Below are positions 1 through 9,456 of a stretch of 32,768 nt of DNA, one piece after another. Both the position numbers and the translations under genes were made by a program. The notes under the pieces were generated by a model. The model made no database searches, had not been told where the DNA came from, and worked only from the letters and a program-made list of their open reading frames with translations. Position 1 is the first letter of the stretch. Every line of letters starts with the position of its first letter. The DNA is from Dehalococcoidia bacterium (GTDB lineage: Bacteria > Chloroflexota > Dehalococcoidia > SZUA-161 > SpSt-899): assembly GCA_023271215.1 (NCBI GenBank), contig JALPYG010000008.1, positions 1-32,768 on the forward strand, written 5' to 3'.

Positions 1-781
1 GGAAAGCGGTGGTGGCTTGCTGGCTCCAGCCGCCATCACCCCCGACTTGGTGCGGGGGTTGCTGGAGCAGGCGGAGAGGGATGGCAGCATCAAGGCGGTC
101 GTCCTGCGCATAGAGAGTCCTGGTGGAGCTATAGCCGCATCTCAGGAGATCGGCAACATGATAAAGGAGTTCGAAAAGCCTATTGTCGTCTCTATGGGTG
201 ATCAGGCTACTTCTGGCGGATATTACATTTCCGCCCACGCCGATATGATCGTCGCTCAACCGGGCACCATAACCGGCCGCATCGGCGTCATCTTCCAGCA
301 TCTCAACGTGGATGGACTGCTCGAGAAACTGGGTATCGAGAGGGAGACTATCACCGGGGGGGAACACAAAGATATGTTTGTTACCCCCCTGACCGCGGAG
401 TGCCGAGATATCCTCCAGCAAATCACGGATGAGGCGCATGACCAGTTTATGCGTACTGTAGCCGGGGGGCGGGATTTACCCCTCTCTGAAGTGAGGGAGC
501 TGGCCACCGGTGAGCTGTTTATCGGCACGCAGGCATTGGACTTAGGCCTGGTTGACCTCCTTGGTGGCCGGCAGGTCGCTATTGACGCTGCTGCCGAGTT
601 AGCGGGAGTACAAGATCCTGTGGTAATCGAGCTGGCTCCTCCGGTTCCCTCGATATGGGATCTTTTCCTTGGCGGAGGAGGCATCCTCGAGATTGTCAGG
701 GCCAGGCTGCTGGGGGAGGAGTTCATCATGTTGAGAGAAGTCAGGGAATTGCTTAATACCTATTCGCTGCCCCGATTTTGA
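1..781 (+). CDS. sppA: Signal peptide peptidase SppA-like serine protease (5' end probably outside window)
   Basis: ORF 17..781; motifs VVLRIESPGGAIAASQEI, VSMGDQATSGGYYISAHAD, GTITGRIGVIFQ typical of the SppA/ClpP-fold S49 family; N-terminus likely upstream. Confidence 0.88.
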   Translation, partial: ESGGGLLAPAAITPDLVRGLLEQAERDGSIKAVVLRIESPGGAIAASQEIGNMIKEFEKPIVVSMGDQATSGGYYISAHADMIVAQPGTITGRIGVIFQHLNVDGLLEKLGIERETITGGEHKDMFVTPLTAECRDILQQITDEAHDQFMRTVAGGRDLPLSEVRELATGELFIGTQALDLGLVDLLGGRQVAIDAAAELAGVQDPVVIELAPPVPSIWDLFLGGGGILEIVRARLLGEEFIMLREVRELLNTYSLPRF

Positions 782-914
782 TCTTACACTCAAGCCACGC
801 TTGTCCCTGCGAAGGCAGGGAGAGCCCACGGAGAAACACGGGTAGGGGATAAGGGATAAGGGATAGCCTCCCTGCACGCTAGGCGCTGCACGCTAAATTG
901 GAAAGGGGAAGGAT

Positions 915-1484
915 ATGGAAAAAGGTATTCTCGAGACACTCGGCGGCGTATTGGCCAGACCAATCTCTACCATTCGTAGTATATGTGAGCAGCGACCCAT
1001 TGGCTGGGCGATAATCGTCGTTCTGGTCGTTTCCGCCGTATCCACCGTCACCGGGATAGACCCAGGGATGCTCGAAGAATTGGGATTGCCTGACCTCAGC
1101 ATGCCTGCCATAGTTGCGTTATTCTCCATCATTAGTCTGGTAACCCTGCTAGTATTGACCGCCGTCTATCACCTGGCCGCCTCGGTGCTGGGTGGCAGGG
1201 GGACCTACGGCGGGCTTTTCTGCGGCTCTGCCTTTGCCGGCTTGCCGGGTATTTTTGCTGCTCCCCTGGCGGCGATAGGCTTGTTGCCAATCGTGGGTGA
1301 TCTGCTCTCCGGTCTGGGGACTTTCGGAATCGTGGTGTGGTCGTTGGTGCTAGGCATTCTAGCGATAAGAGAGAATTACCTTATCTCCACGGGACGGGCT
1401 ATCTTGATCTACCTTTTTGCCCCAGTGGTTTTGTTTGTGGTAGTCTTCTTAGTGACGTTTCTTATGTTTTTTCTTGTAAACTAA
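915..1484 (+). CDS. Yip1-like multi-span membrane protein
   Basis: 189 aa with several hydrophobic helices; RPISTIRSICEQRPIGWA N-terminus and overall layout resemble the Yip1 family; ATG preceded by ggaaaggggaagg. Confidence 0.55.
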   Translation: MEKGILETLGGVLARPISTIRSICEQRPIGWAIIVVLVVSAVSTVTGIDPGMLEELGLPDLSMPAIVALFSIISLVTLLVLTAVYHLAASVLGGRGTYGGLFCGSAFAGLPGIFAAPLAAIGLLPIVGDLLSGLGTFGIVVWSLVLGILAIRENYLISTGRAILIYLFAPVVLFVVVFLVTFLMFFLVN

Positions 1485-1571
1485 GCGTTCAGTAGTCAGC
1501 ATTCAGCACTTCTGAGTAATGAGTCCTGAGTTTAGAGTGAAAGTGCTGAGGGCTTATCTTGACGGAGGTGA

Positions 1572-4500
1572 ATGGTGAGCAGTGATCGGGGAAAAGCAAA
1601 AGTAGCCTCTGGTGAGGAAGCGGAGGAGAGCTTTCGGGCCACTATCCAGGAGTTGCTAAGCCAGACCGCAAGGATAGCGGAAGCTGATATCGTCGTGGGG
1701 ATCCCCTTCTATAACGAAGCCGATACTATCCCGGCGGTCTTGAAGACGGTAGAAAAAGGGCTGGAAGAATTCTACCCGGATCAAAAATCGGTCATTGTGA
1801 TGGCTGGTGCTCCAGCAGGTGGTGAAGCCCTCAGGGTGATCAATACCCTTCCCCAAAGCCCCGGGATAAACCGGATAGCTTTCTTGCTCACTGATGAGGG
1901 CGTGAGCGGGAAGGGTTGGGGCATGCGAGCCATTTTCGAGGCAGCCCGGAGCCTTGGTGCAGACCTGGCCATCGTGGAAGCCGACTTGGGCAGTCGCCAC
2001 GGGAGTGGAGAAATTGGGGGGTTGGCTCCGGACTGGATCAGGCTCCTTCTGGAGCCCATTAAGAGTTGGAAGATGGATCTGGTCATTTCCCGATTCCATC
2101 GCCATTACCTTGAGTCGTCGGTCGCCACTCTTTTATTCTATCCCCTCCTTACCGCCATCTATAATTGCCCCATTCACGACCTGCTGGGAGGACAGTGGGG
2201 AATCTCTCACCGGCTGATTCGAATATATCTGCAAGACACTCGCAACCTGCACAGCCATGAGATCGGTGAGCATGGTATAGATAGCTGGCTGGCCACCACG
2301 GCCGTCACCAGCGGCGCCAGGATTTGCCAGGCCAACCTGGGCATCAAGATTCATAGCCCAATGGCAGCCAAAGCAGAGTTGGTGCTGCGGCAGAAAATCA
2401 AGGTGCTGTTTGATCAGATTGTAGCCGACCAGGAGTGGTGGGGAGAGAGGGGGATTAAACCGCCTCTGCTACAACCTTTACCTACTTTCGGAGCCAGGAA
2501 GACACACCAACCCGATTCGGTGGAAGTCAACCCGCAACTTAAGATAAGGAAATATAAAGAGGGCTTCAATAACTACCACACGCTCTATAGGAGGACTCTT
2601 CCTCAGGAAATCTATCAGCAACTGGTTCAGTTGGCCTCAACCGACCTCAGAGAGAGTTTCTCCGCGAAGCTGTGGGCGCAAATCGTGTATCACTCCCTGC
2701 TGGCTTATGCTTTCGACCCGGAATTTGCCAGGGATGACTTGCTGAATGCCCTCATGCCGCTGCACAACGGTTTCATGGCCGGCTTTGCCCGCGAAATGTA
2801 TCTGTTGCGGGATAAATTGGGGATCTTGCTGCCTGAGGAGAGGGAGCGCCTGTTGGTCCTGGAAGCCGAAAGGAGAATCGAGGAGCTGCTGAATGAATTC
2901 CTCCACCAGAAGTCGGCTTTTCTTACTAGCTGGGAGATCACGCGGGAAACTCTCAAACCGCCCGTTCCTCACGTCACTTTTCGGGAGTTCGTACCCGGGG
3001 TGCCGCTGGTAGTCCCTTCGCAACTGACCACCACTGAAGGTGAGACAGTCGCCGCAAATGATATATATAATGCTATCTTTACCCGGCAAAGGGGGGACTT
3101 TGAGCATTTCGTCTACGAACGGCTGCAAATCCCACGCAATGCCAGTGCGGTAGAGCTAGCGCAGGGCATAAAGGATTTCCTGCGCTCACTGGAGGACGGA
3201 ATACTCCCCGGCAGCGATCTCTCGGCGGTCGAGGATACAAGGAAGATGGTGGACTTCATATTCGATGGCTTCCCGCACGAGGACGGGTTTTCCTTGATTC
3301 CGGAGATGGCCTCATGGCTTCTGAACCAGTATCCTCCTTACACCCTGCCTACGAAGCTGGGTTGCCGCAATCTCGCCGAAATGCTCCATGCACATGATCC
3401 GCTGGATATCCTGGCGCTGGCAAGCTGGTCCGAGGTGAGGGAATACGTGGAAAGTCTGTGGAGACTGATGGGAGAAAATCTCCGCTCGGAGCATTTTGCC
3501 CCTTGTGCCATAAAGGCTCTGGTGGTAAGCCATGAGGACTTCCCCTCACTGGTGGAGATGAAAAGTTCATCGGCTCTCAATAAGCTCACCACCCGGATAG
3601 TGGTGAGCAATCTTCATAAAGGGATGGGAGGGGAGTTCCCTAAGCTGCGTTATCTCACCACTATTGCCAAGAATATCGTGGAGGCTGAAAGGTTCGGCAG
3701 GATGTGGCAAAGTTGGGCCGCGGAGAGGAAGGAGTTTGGGAGAAAGGTTATCAACTCAATTGAGGGTCACTGGGGACGCGAACCTCTATCGGCACACAAC
3801 GTCTTCGAGGATGGGAATCAGCGGCTGCTGGCAGAGCGGCTGAGGCAGATGGCCGAAAAGGTCGCTCAGGAAGCCGATGGAGATGATGCTCGCTTGATGT
3901 TGGCTGAGAATCTTAAGGATATGGCCGATTCCTACCATCTGGCGATTACACTTCCCGACGGCACATTTCTCACCTGCTCCGCCTGGTCGTGGGCAAGTTA
4001 TAGCTTTAAGGGCGGCAGGGCCTTACCACCCCCGCTTTCATTACATGTGGAAAGAAACTGGACCTCAAGGGAATTTCTGGTGGAGTATTTCAAGTCTGCC
4101 GGCGGGACCGAGGAGGAGGTGGAGGAAAAGATTATCGAGCTTATGGAGCAGGGCAGAGAAAGTGAAGACCTGGCCCCGATCCTTCTCGGAACAGAGAAGG
4201 AAGCCGTGGAAGTAGTGTCAAGGAAGGTCGTTGCCCCGAAGCAGCCACCTACAGGGGCTTTGACCCGGTTTGCAGGTAACCCCGTTCTTGAACCGATCAA
4301 GGAGCATGTATGGGAATCGAAGTACGTGTTGAATGCGGGCGCGGTAAAATTGAATGGCAAGGTCTACCTGGTCTATCGGGCTTTCGGCGACGACGAGGTC
4401 TCCCGCCTGGGTCTGGCTGTAAGCGAGGACGGGTTCAAATTCGTCGAAAGGCTGGAAGAGCCGATATTCGAGCCAAAGGGTAAGAGCGAGGAGAAAGGGT

Positions 4501-5273
4501 GTGAGGATCCCCGGTTAACACTCCTGGACGACCGGATTTGTATGACTTATACCGCTTACGACGGCATAGTCGCCCAGATCGCCCTGGCTTCTATCGGAGT
4601 CAATGATTTCCTGAATCGCCGGTGGCGTGGCTGGAGAAGGCACGGACTGGTTTTCCCAGGGTTCACCGATAAGAATGCCGCTATATTCCCCGAACAGTTC
4701 AACGGGAAGTTTGCCATGCTTCATCGCGTCGATCCACATATCTGGGTGACGTTCTCCTCACATCTGCGTTGTCCCTGGCCGAGGAAGGAACACAAGATAC
4801 TGGCGGGGTCGACGTCGGGGATGATGTGGGATGGGAGGAAGATCGGTGCCGGGGCTCAGCCGATCAAGACCAGGTACGGCTGGCTGCTGATCACGCACGG
4901 GGTTGATTATGCCATTGTTTACCGCCTGGGAGTAATGTTACTCGATTTGGCCGATCCCAGAATTCTGCTCTATCGCTCGCCCAATCCCATTCTCGAACCA
5001 ACGGAAAGGTGTGAAGTGGGAGAAGAGGACACCTGCTGGGTGCCGAATGTGGTTTTCACCTGCGGGGCGGTACCGCGGGAAGATAACAAGAGGATACTTG
5101 ATGCCGGGGACGAGTTGCTGATTTACTACGGCGCCTCAGACACCGTAATCTGTATTGCCACTGCCAGGATCGGCGATCTCATCCCGGAGGAGTTCCGACA
5201 AGGCCCTCTTCCAGAAATTGAAGCAATGCCTCTGCCGCCGGGGAGAGAATCTTCTGTTTCCGGCAGACGATGA
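1572..5273 (+). CDS. Fusion protein: N-terminal GT-A glycosyltransferase (glucosyl-/mannosyl-glycerate synthase-like) and C-terminal GH130-like glycoside phosphorylase/hydrolase
   Basis: 1233 aa; N-term VVGIPFYNEADTIPAVLKTVEKGL and GKGWGMRAIFEAA (GT); C-term GNPVLEP..W..KYVLNAGAVKLNGKVYLVYRAFGDDEVSRLGLAVSEDG, EDPRLTLLDDRICMTYTAYDG, WVPNVVFTCGAV..LLIYYGASDT (GH130-like five-blade motifs). Confidence 0.8.
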   Translation: MVSSDRGKAKVASGEEAEESFRATIQELLSQTARIAEADIVVGIPFYNEADTIPAVLKTVEKGLEEFYPDQKSVIVMAGAPAGGEALRVINTLPQSPGINRIAFLLTDEGVSGKGWGMRAIFEAARSLGADLAIVEADLGSRHGSGEIGGLAPDWIRLLLEPIKSWKMDLVISRFHRHYLESSVATLLFYPLLTAIYNCPIHDLLGGQWGISHRLIRIYLQDTRNLHSHEIGEHGIDSWLATTAVTSGARICQANLGIKIHSPMAAKAELVLRQKIKVLFDQIVADQEWWGERGIKPPLLQPLPTFGARKTHQPDSVEVNPQLKIRKYKEGFNNYHTLYRRTLPQEIYQQLVQLASTDLRESFSAKLWAQIVYHSLLAYAFDPEFARDDLLNALMPLHNGFMAGFAREMYLLRDKLGILLPEERERLLVLEAERRIEELLNEFLHQKSAFLTSWEITRETLKPPVPHVTFREFVPGVPLVVPSQLTTTEGETVAANDIYNAIFTRQRGDFEHFVYERLQIPRNASAVELAQGIKDFLRSLEDGILPGSDLSAVEDTRKMVDFIFDGFPHEDGFSLIPEMASWLLNQYPPYTLPTKLGCRNLAEMLHAHDPLDILALASWSEVREYVESLWRLMGENLRSEHFAPCAIKALVVSHEDFPSLVEMKSSSALNKLTTRIVVSNLHKGMGGEFPKLRYLTTIAKNIVEAERFGRMWQSWAAERKEFGRKVINSIEGHWGREPLSAHNVFEDGNQRLLAERLRQMAEKVAQEADGDDARLMLAENLKDMADSYHLAITLPDGTFLTCSAWSWASYSFKGGRALPPPLSLHVERNWTSREFLVEYFKSAGGTEEEVEEKIIELMEQGRESEDLAPILLGTEKEAVEVVSRKVVAPKQPPTGALTRFAGNPVLEPIKEHVWESKYVLNAGAVKLNGKVYLVYRAFGDDEVSRLGLAVSEDGFKFVERLEEPIFEPKGKSEEKGCEDPRLTLLDDRICMTYTAYDGIVAQIALASIGVNDFLNRRWRGWRRHGLVFPGFTDKNAAIFPEQFNGKFAMLHRVDPHIWVTFSSHLRCPWPRKEHKILAGSTSGMMWDGRKIGAGAQPIKTRYGWLLITHGVDYAIVYRLGVMLLDLADPRILLYRSPNPILEPTERCEVGEEDTCWVPNVVFTCGAVPREDNKRILDAGDELLIYYGASDTVICIATARIGDLIPEEFRQGPLPEIEAMPLPPGRESSVSGRR

Positions 5274-6087
5274 AGAAGTCGCGAGTGAGCTCCACACCCT
5301 CGATATCCATTGCCTTGATGAGGCCGAGTTTCAGTTCATACTGAACCGCCCTTTCGGATACAATAGAGACACCAGCGCCGGATTCCACCGCCCTCTTCAC
5401 CGCAGTGGTGCTCCCCAGGGTCATGGCGATGTTGAGATCGTCGAGGCTCAGGTCAGCCTTTCTTAGCTTCTCCCGAGTAATGCTTCTGGTGCCCGAGCCG
5501 GCTTCTCGCATTACGAATGGAGCTCTCTTAAGCTCATCCAGCGTTGCCATCTCTCCGGCGAACCACCTGTTCTCAGCGGGGACAATCAAGGTCAGTTTAT
5601 CGCTCGCAAACCTGGTAAAGGTCAGCTTATCGCTCTTCTCGCTTGCCCCCACCACACCGATCTCAATCCCGTTTTCCAATAACCGCTTGATGATGCCCCT
5701 CGTATCATCCAGGGTCATGGTAATCTCAATGCCGGGGTAGCTCTCCCTGAATCTCTGGAGAATTCCGGGCAGGATGTATTCGCCGGGGATATTGCTCGCG
5801 CCTACGCTGAGTTCACCCCAGAGGAGACCCTTGAGTCGGTGTATGCCCTGTTCGGCCTCAGAAACGAGTTCCATGATTCGCAGAGCATAGCCGTATAGAA
5901 CCTCTCCGCTTCTGGTGAGGGTGGTAGTCCGCCCCCCGCGGTCGAGCAACCTGGTTCCCAGTTCCCGCTCCAGGGAGGCGATCTGGAAGCTAATGGTTGG
6001 CTGGGTTAGGCCCAGCTTTTCACCGGCCAGAGAGAAGCTCCGCCTGTCGGCTACAGTACAAAATATCTTCAACTGCTTGACGTCCAT
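5179..6087 (-). CDS. LysR-family transcriptional regulator (CysB/CysL-like)
   Basis: Start taken at MDVKQLKIFCTVADRRSFSLAGEKLGLTQPTISFQIASLERELGTRLLDRGGR (LysR wHTH); ORF track extends to 6276, but the conserved N-terminus maps to ATG at 6087. Confidence 0.92.
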   Translation of the reverse strand: MDVKQLKIFCTVADRRSFSLAGEKLGLTQPTISFQIASLERELGTRLLDRGGRTTTLTRSGEVLYGYALRIMELVSEAEQGIHRLKGLLWGELSVGASNIPGEYILPGILQRFRESYPGIEITMTLDDTRGIIKRLLENGIEIGVVGASEKSDKLTFTRFASDKLTLIVPAENRWFAGEMATLDELKRAPFVMREAGSGTRSITREKLRKADLSLDDLNIAMTLGSTTAVKRAVESGAGVSIVSERAVQYELKLGLIKAMDIEGVELTRDFFIVCRKQKILSPAAEALLQFLEEGLVGTPPG

Positions 6088-6290
6088 GAGCACTTCCAGT
6101 ATAGCAAACTTATAGCATAAACCCAAGTCAAGGAAAAGGCAGTTGCAATTAGCTACCTGGATAGGGTAAAATGCCAGCAGGTAACTGTTCAGCCACCCTG
6201 TGTCACCCTGACGCTGAACGCAGTGAGGGGGAAAAGGGTCTCCGAGATTCTTCGCGGAGCCTGCCCTGAGCGCCACGAGATTCTTCGCTT

Positions 6291-6353
6291 CGCTCAGAAT
6301 GACAGGAAGCGAAGGGCTCAGAATGACAGAAACGAAGGGCTCAGAATGACAGT
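6291..6353 (+). repeat. Short imperfect direct repeats of ctcagaatgacag(g/a)aa(g)cgaaggg
   Basis: Nearly three copies of CTCAGAATGACAG spaced ~23-24 bp, following 'gattcttcgcttcg'; intergenic LysR/selA. Confidence 0.75.
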
Positions 6354-6356
6354 AAG

Positions 6357-7757
6357 GTGAACGGTTATGCCAGCAGAATGGAATCGAAGAGCAGGTTTCG
6401 GGATCTACCTAGTGTGGACCGGCTAATCTCCGATGAGCGCATTAAGGCACTCGGTGAGGTGTATTCACACGACGCCGTAGTGAGTGTGGTGCGCCGACAC
6501 CTGGATTCGCTTCGCCTTTTCATGAGCCGGGGCGACCCCTGCCCGTCCTTTGCTGAGATAGCCGACACCGTTGTGGCCCGGCTTCAGTCCCTGGGGACCA
6601 TTGGCCCAAGGCGGGTGATAAACGCCACCGGGGTGATACTCCACACAAATCTAGGCAGAGCTCCCCTCAGCACCGATGCGATAGCTGCTATGAAGCAGGC
6701 ATCAGAGGGATTCAACAATCTGGAGATCGATCTCGAAAGCGGGAAAAGAGGCTCCCGCCAGGTTCACGTCGAGCCTCTCTTGTGTCAACTCTCCGGCGCT
6801 GAGGATTCCCTGGTGGTCAACAATAATGCTTCCGCGATGCTGCTGGCCCTCAGCGCTCTGGCCAGGAGAAAGGAGGTCATCGTATCCCGTGGTCAGGCGG
6901 TGGAGATCGGCGGAGGCTTTCGTATCCCTGACGTGATGAGGCAGAGCGGGGCAAAGCTGGTGGAAGTAGGCACAACCAACTGTACCTATATTGCCGACTA
7001 CGAGCAAGCGATCACGCCGCAAACAGCGGCACTGCTCCGAGTTCACTCGAGCAATTTCAAGGTGGTTGGTTTCACCCAGGAAGTTGCGATTCAGGAGCTG
7101 GTTGAGCTGGGCAAACGGTATGAACTGCCGGTATTCGATGACCTGGGCAGCGGCTGCCTCTTGGACACCACAGGGTTCGGTCTGGATGCCGAGCCGCGGG
7201 TGCAGGATAGTATAGCCGCCGGTGTCGGGTTAGCCTGCTTCTCGGGGGATAAGCTACTGGGCGGACCACAGGCTGGTATCATCGTAGGCCGGCGGCATCT
7301 GATCGGCAAGCTGAAGAGCCATCCGCTGGCGAGGGCGATGCGCATCGACAAGGTCAGGTTGGCGGCTCTCTCGGCGACGCTGATCCACTATCTCAAGGGA
7401 GAGGCCACGGACAAAATCCCCATATGGCGGATGATTGCCTCTCCTCTGAGTGAGATCGAAGGGCGGGCAGAGCAATGGGCACAGGCGGTGGGGCATCTGG
7501 CAATTACAGCAGCCGGAGAGTCTACGGTAGGTGGGGGAAGTTTGCCGGGAAGCACTCTGCCGACCCGATTGCTGATAATCAAGGTGCCCAGAAATCTCAG
7601 AGTACAGGACCTGGCTCAAGAACTGCGCCGGCAGCCTCTGCCGGTCGTTGGACGCATCGAGCGAAATGCTTTGGTCCTCGATCCTCGCAGCGTTCTTCCT
7701 GAAGAAGACACCGCCGTCGTTCAGTCCCTGCGCAGCGTCTTCGCTGCGGTAGGCTGA
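6357..7757 (+). CDS. selA: L-seryl-tRNA(Sec) selenium transferase
   Basis: RRVINATGVILHTNLGRAPLS, NNNASAMLLALSALA, FSGDKLLGGPQAGIIVGR motifs; length 466 aa; start could be a few codons downstream of 6357. Confidence 0.93.
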   Translation: MNGYASRMESKSRFRDLPSVDRLISDERIKALGEVYSHDAVVSVVRRHLDSLRLFMSRGDPCPSFAEIADTVVARLQSLGTIGPRRVINATGVILHTNLGRAPLSTDAIAAMKQASEGFNNLEIDLESGKRGSRQVHVEPLLCQLSGAEDSLVVNNNASAMLLALSALARRKEVIVSRGQAVEIGGGFRIPDVMRQSGAKLVEVGTTNCTYIADYEQAITPQTAALLRVHSSNFKVVGFTQEVAIQELVELGKRYELPVFDDLGSGCLLDTTGFGLDAEPRVQDSIAAGVGLACFSGDKLLGGPQAGIIVGRRHLIGKLKSHPLARAMRIDKVRLAALSATLIHYLKGEATDKIPIWRMIASPLSEIEGRAEQWAQAVGHLAITAAGESTVGGGSLPGSTLPTRLLIIKVPRNLRVQDLAQELRRQPLPVVGRIERNALVLDPRSVLPEEDTAVVQSLRSVFAAVG

Positions 7758-7946
7758 GTCCCCAGGCAGGCAGGTTGTGCCCTGGAACGAGAGCGAGTAT
7801 AATCTGAATTGATGGTAACTACTCAGGCCTGCCCCCGGCCGCAGGCCCAGGGGTTCAAGGTTCCGGGGTTCACGGTTCACAGTTGAAGAGCGATGAAGAA
7901 GGATTGTGAACTCTGTGGCTATCAATCGCTGGCTGAGTAATTACAG

Positions 7947-8954
7947 TTGATGCAGATTCGCGAACTGGGCGAATTTGGCCTTATTGAGAGGCTGGCTCAA
8001 ATCGTTGATGAGTCAGGGGCTGGCGGCCAACCAAGATCCGACCTGATCGTTGGTATAGGGGATGATGCCGCGGCCTGGAAGAGCAGAGGCCTGGTTCAAC
8101 TCGGCACTGCCGATATTCTGATCCAGGATGTACACTTCACCCTGGAGACAACCGCCTGGCGTAATCTGGGCTGGAAGGCCCTGGCGGTGAGTATCAGCGA
8201 TATCGCTGCCATGGGGGGTTTCCCGGACTATGCCGTGATCTCCCTGGGGCTGCCCTCCGATACTGAGGTGGAAGATATAACCAAACTCTATACGGGAATG
8301 GCAGAAATAGCACGCCAATTCAATATGGCCATTGTGGGCGGCGACGTCTCCGAAGCACCATTGCTCATTATCAGTCCCAGTGTTATCGGCCGGGTAGAGA
8401 AGGATAGAATGCTGACTCGCTCGGGGGCAATACCTGGCGACCGGATCGCGGTTACCGGATATCTGGGCTCGTCGGCAGCCGGGCTGAGAATGATGAAGAA
8501 GAAGCCTGAATTGGATCCCGTTATAGCCTCAGCTCTAATTGAAGCGCACCTGCGGCCTTGTCCCCGTGTGTCCGAGGGGCGGCTGTTGGGCGAAAACGGG
8601 GTGAAGTCGGCGATAGACATCAGCGATGGCCTGATTGCCGATCTCGCTCATATCTGCCGGGCAAGCGGGGTCGAGGCTAGAGTCCGCTTGGCGGATATCC
8701 CGGTGCATCCGACGGTGCAGGCTGCCTTCGGCGAAGGTAGCATCAGCCTGGCCCTTTCAGGAGGAGAGGATTACGAGCTGCTGTTCACCGCTCCAGGTGG
8801 AATAATCGAAAGGGTGAAACAACGCCTTTCAATCCCGGTGACCGTTATTGGGGAGATAATCGGTGGCGAACTCGGGAAAGTAACCATTCTTGGTGAAACT
8901 GGAAGGGAGGTCGAATGGGAGAAGAGGGGGTGGGAACACTTTGGGGATCATTAG
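7947..8954 (+). CDS. thiL: Thiamine-monophosphate kinase
   Basis: GIGDDAAAW, WRNLGWKALAVSISDIAAMGG, AIVGGDVSEAP, AIDISDGLIADLAHIC, ALSGGEDYELLFT. Confidence 0.93.
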   Translation: MMQIRELGEFGLIERLAQIVDESGAGGQPRSDLIVGIGDDAAAWKSRGLVQLGTADILIQDVHFTLETTAWRNLGWKALAVSISDIAAMGGFPDYAVISLGLPSDTEVEDITKLYTGMAEIARQFNMAIVGGDVSEAPLLIISPSVIGRVEKDRMLTRSGAIPGDRIAVTGYLGSSAAGLRMMKKKPELDPVIASALIEAHLRPCPRVSEGRLLGENGVKSAIDISDGLIADLAHICRASGVEARVRLADIPVHPTVQAAFGEGSISLALSGGEDYELLFTAPGGIIERVKQRLSIPVTVIGEIIGGELGKVTILGETGREVEWEKRGWEHFGDH

Positions 8955-9456
8955 GGCTGTCTTACACGAAGAGGTGAGAACATCAGATATTGAACTCGTC
9001 ACCTTCAGCCCGGATGAAACGCAGCGGATCGGGGCTGATATTGGGGAGGGAGCCGAAATCGGTGACTTGATATTGTTAGTAGGGGATCTGGGAGCCGGTA
9101 AGACCTGCTTCACCCAGGGCGTTGCCCGGGGATTGGGGCTGGCTGATTATACCTCAAGCCCCTCGTTCGTGCTGGTGAAAGAATATCAGGGAAGACTCAA
9201 CCTGTATCACATTGATTTCTACCGGCTCAATGATATACGGGAAATCGCTGAGCTGGGAATGAGTGACTACCTCAATAGGGATGGAATCTGTGTGGTGGAA
9301 TGGGCTGACAGGGCTCTGGATTTGCTCCCGGAAGAACACCTGCTTATCAAGTTTGAGCATCTGGCGGTAAATAAGCGCCGATTACGGTTCGAACCCAGGG
9401 GGCAGAGATACGTCCGTCTCGTGAAGGAATTGAAGGAAAGATGGAACTTGCGATAG
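8890..9456 (+). CDS. tsaE: tRNA (adenosine(37)-N6)-threonylcarbamoyltransferase ATPase subunit TsaE
   Basis: LVGDLGAGKTCFTQGVARGLG (P-loop), SSPSFVLVKEYQGRLNLYHIDFYRL; true start may be GTG at 8974 rather than 8890 (overlap with thiL). Confidence 0.9.
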   Translation: MVKLEGRSNGRRGGGNTLGIIRAVLHEEVRTSDIELVTFSPDETQRIGADIGEGAEIGDLILLVGDLGAGKTCFTQGVARGLGLADYTSSPSFVLVKEYQGRLNLYHIDFYRLNDIREIAELGMSDYLNRDGICVVEWADRALDLLPEEHLLIKFEHLAVNKRRLRFEPRGQRYVRLVKELKERWNLR

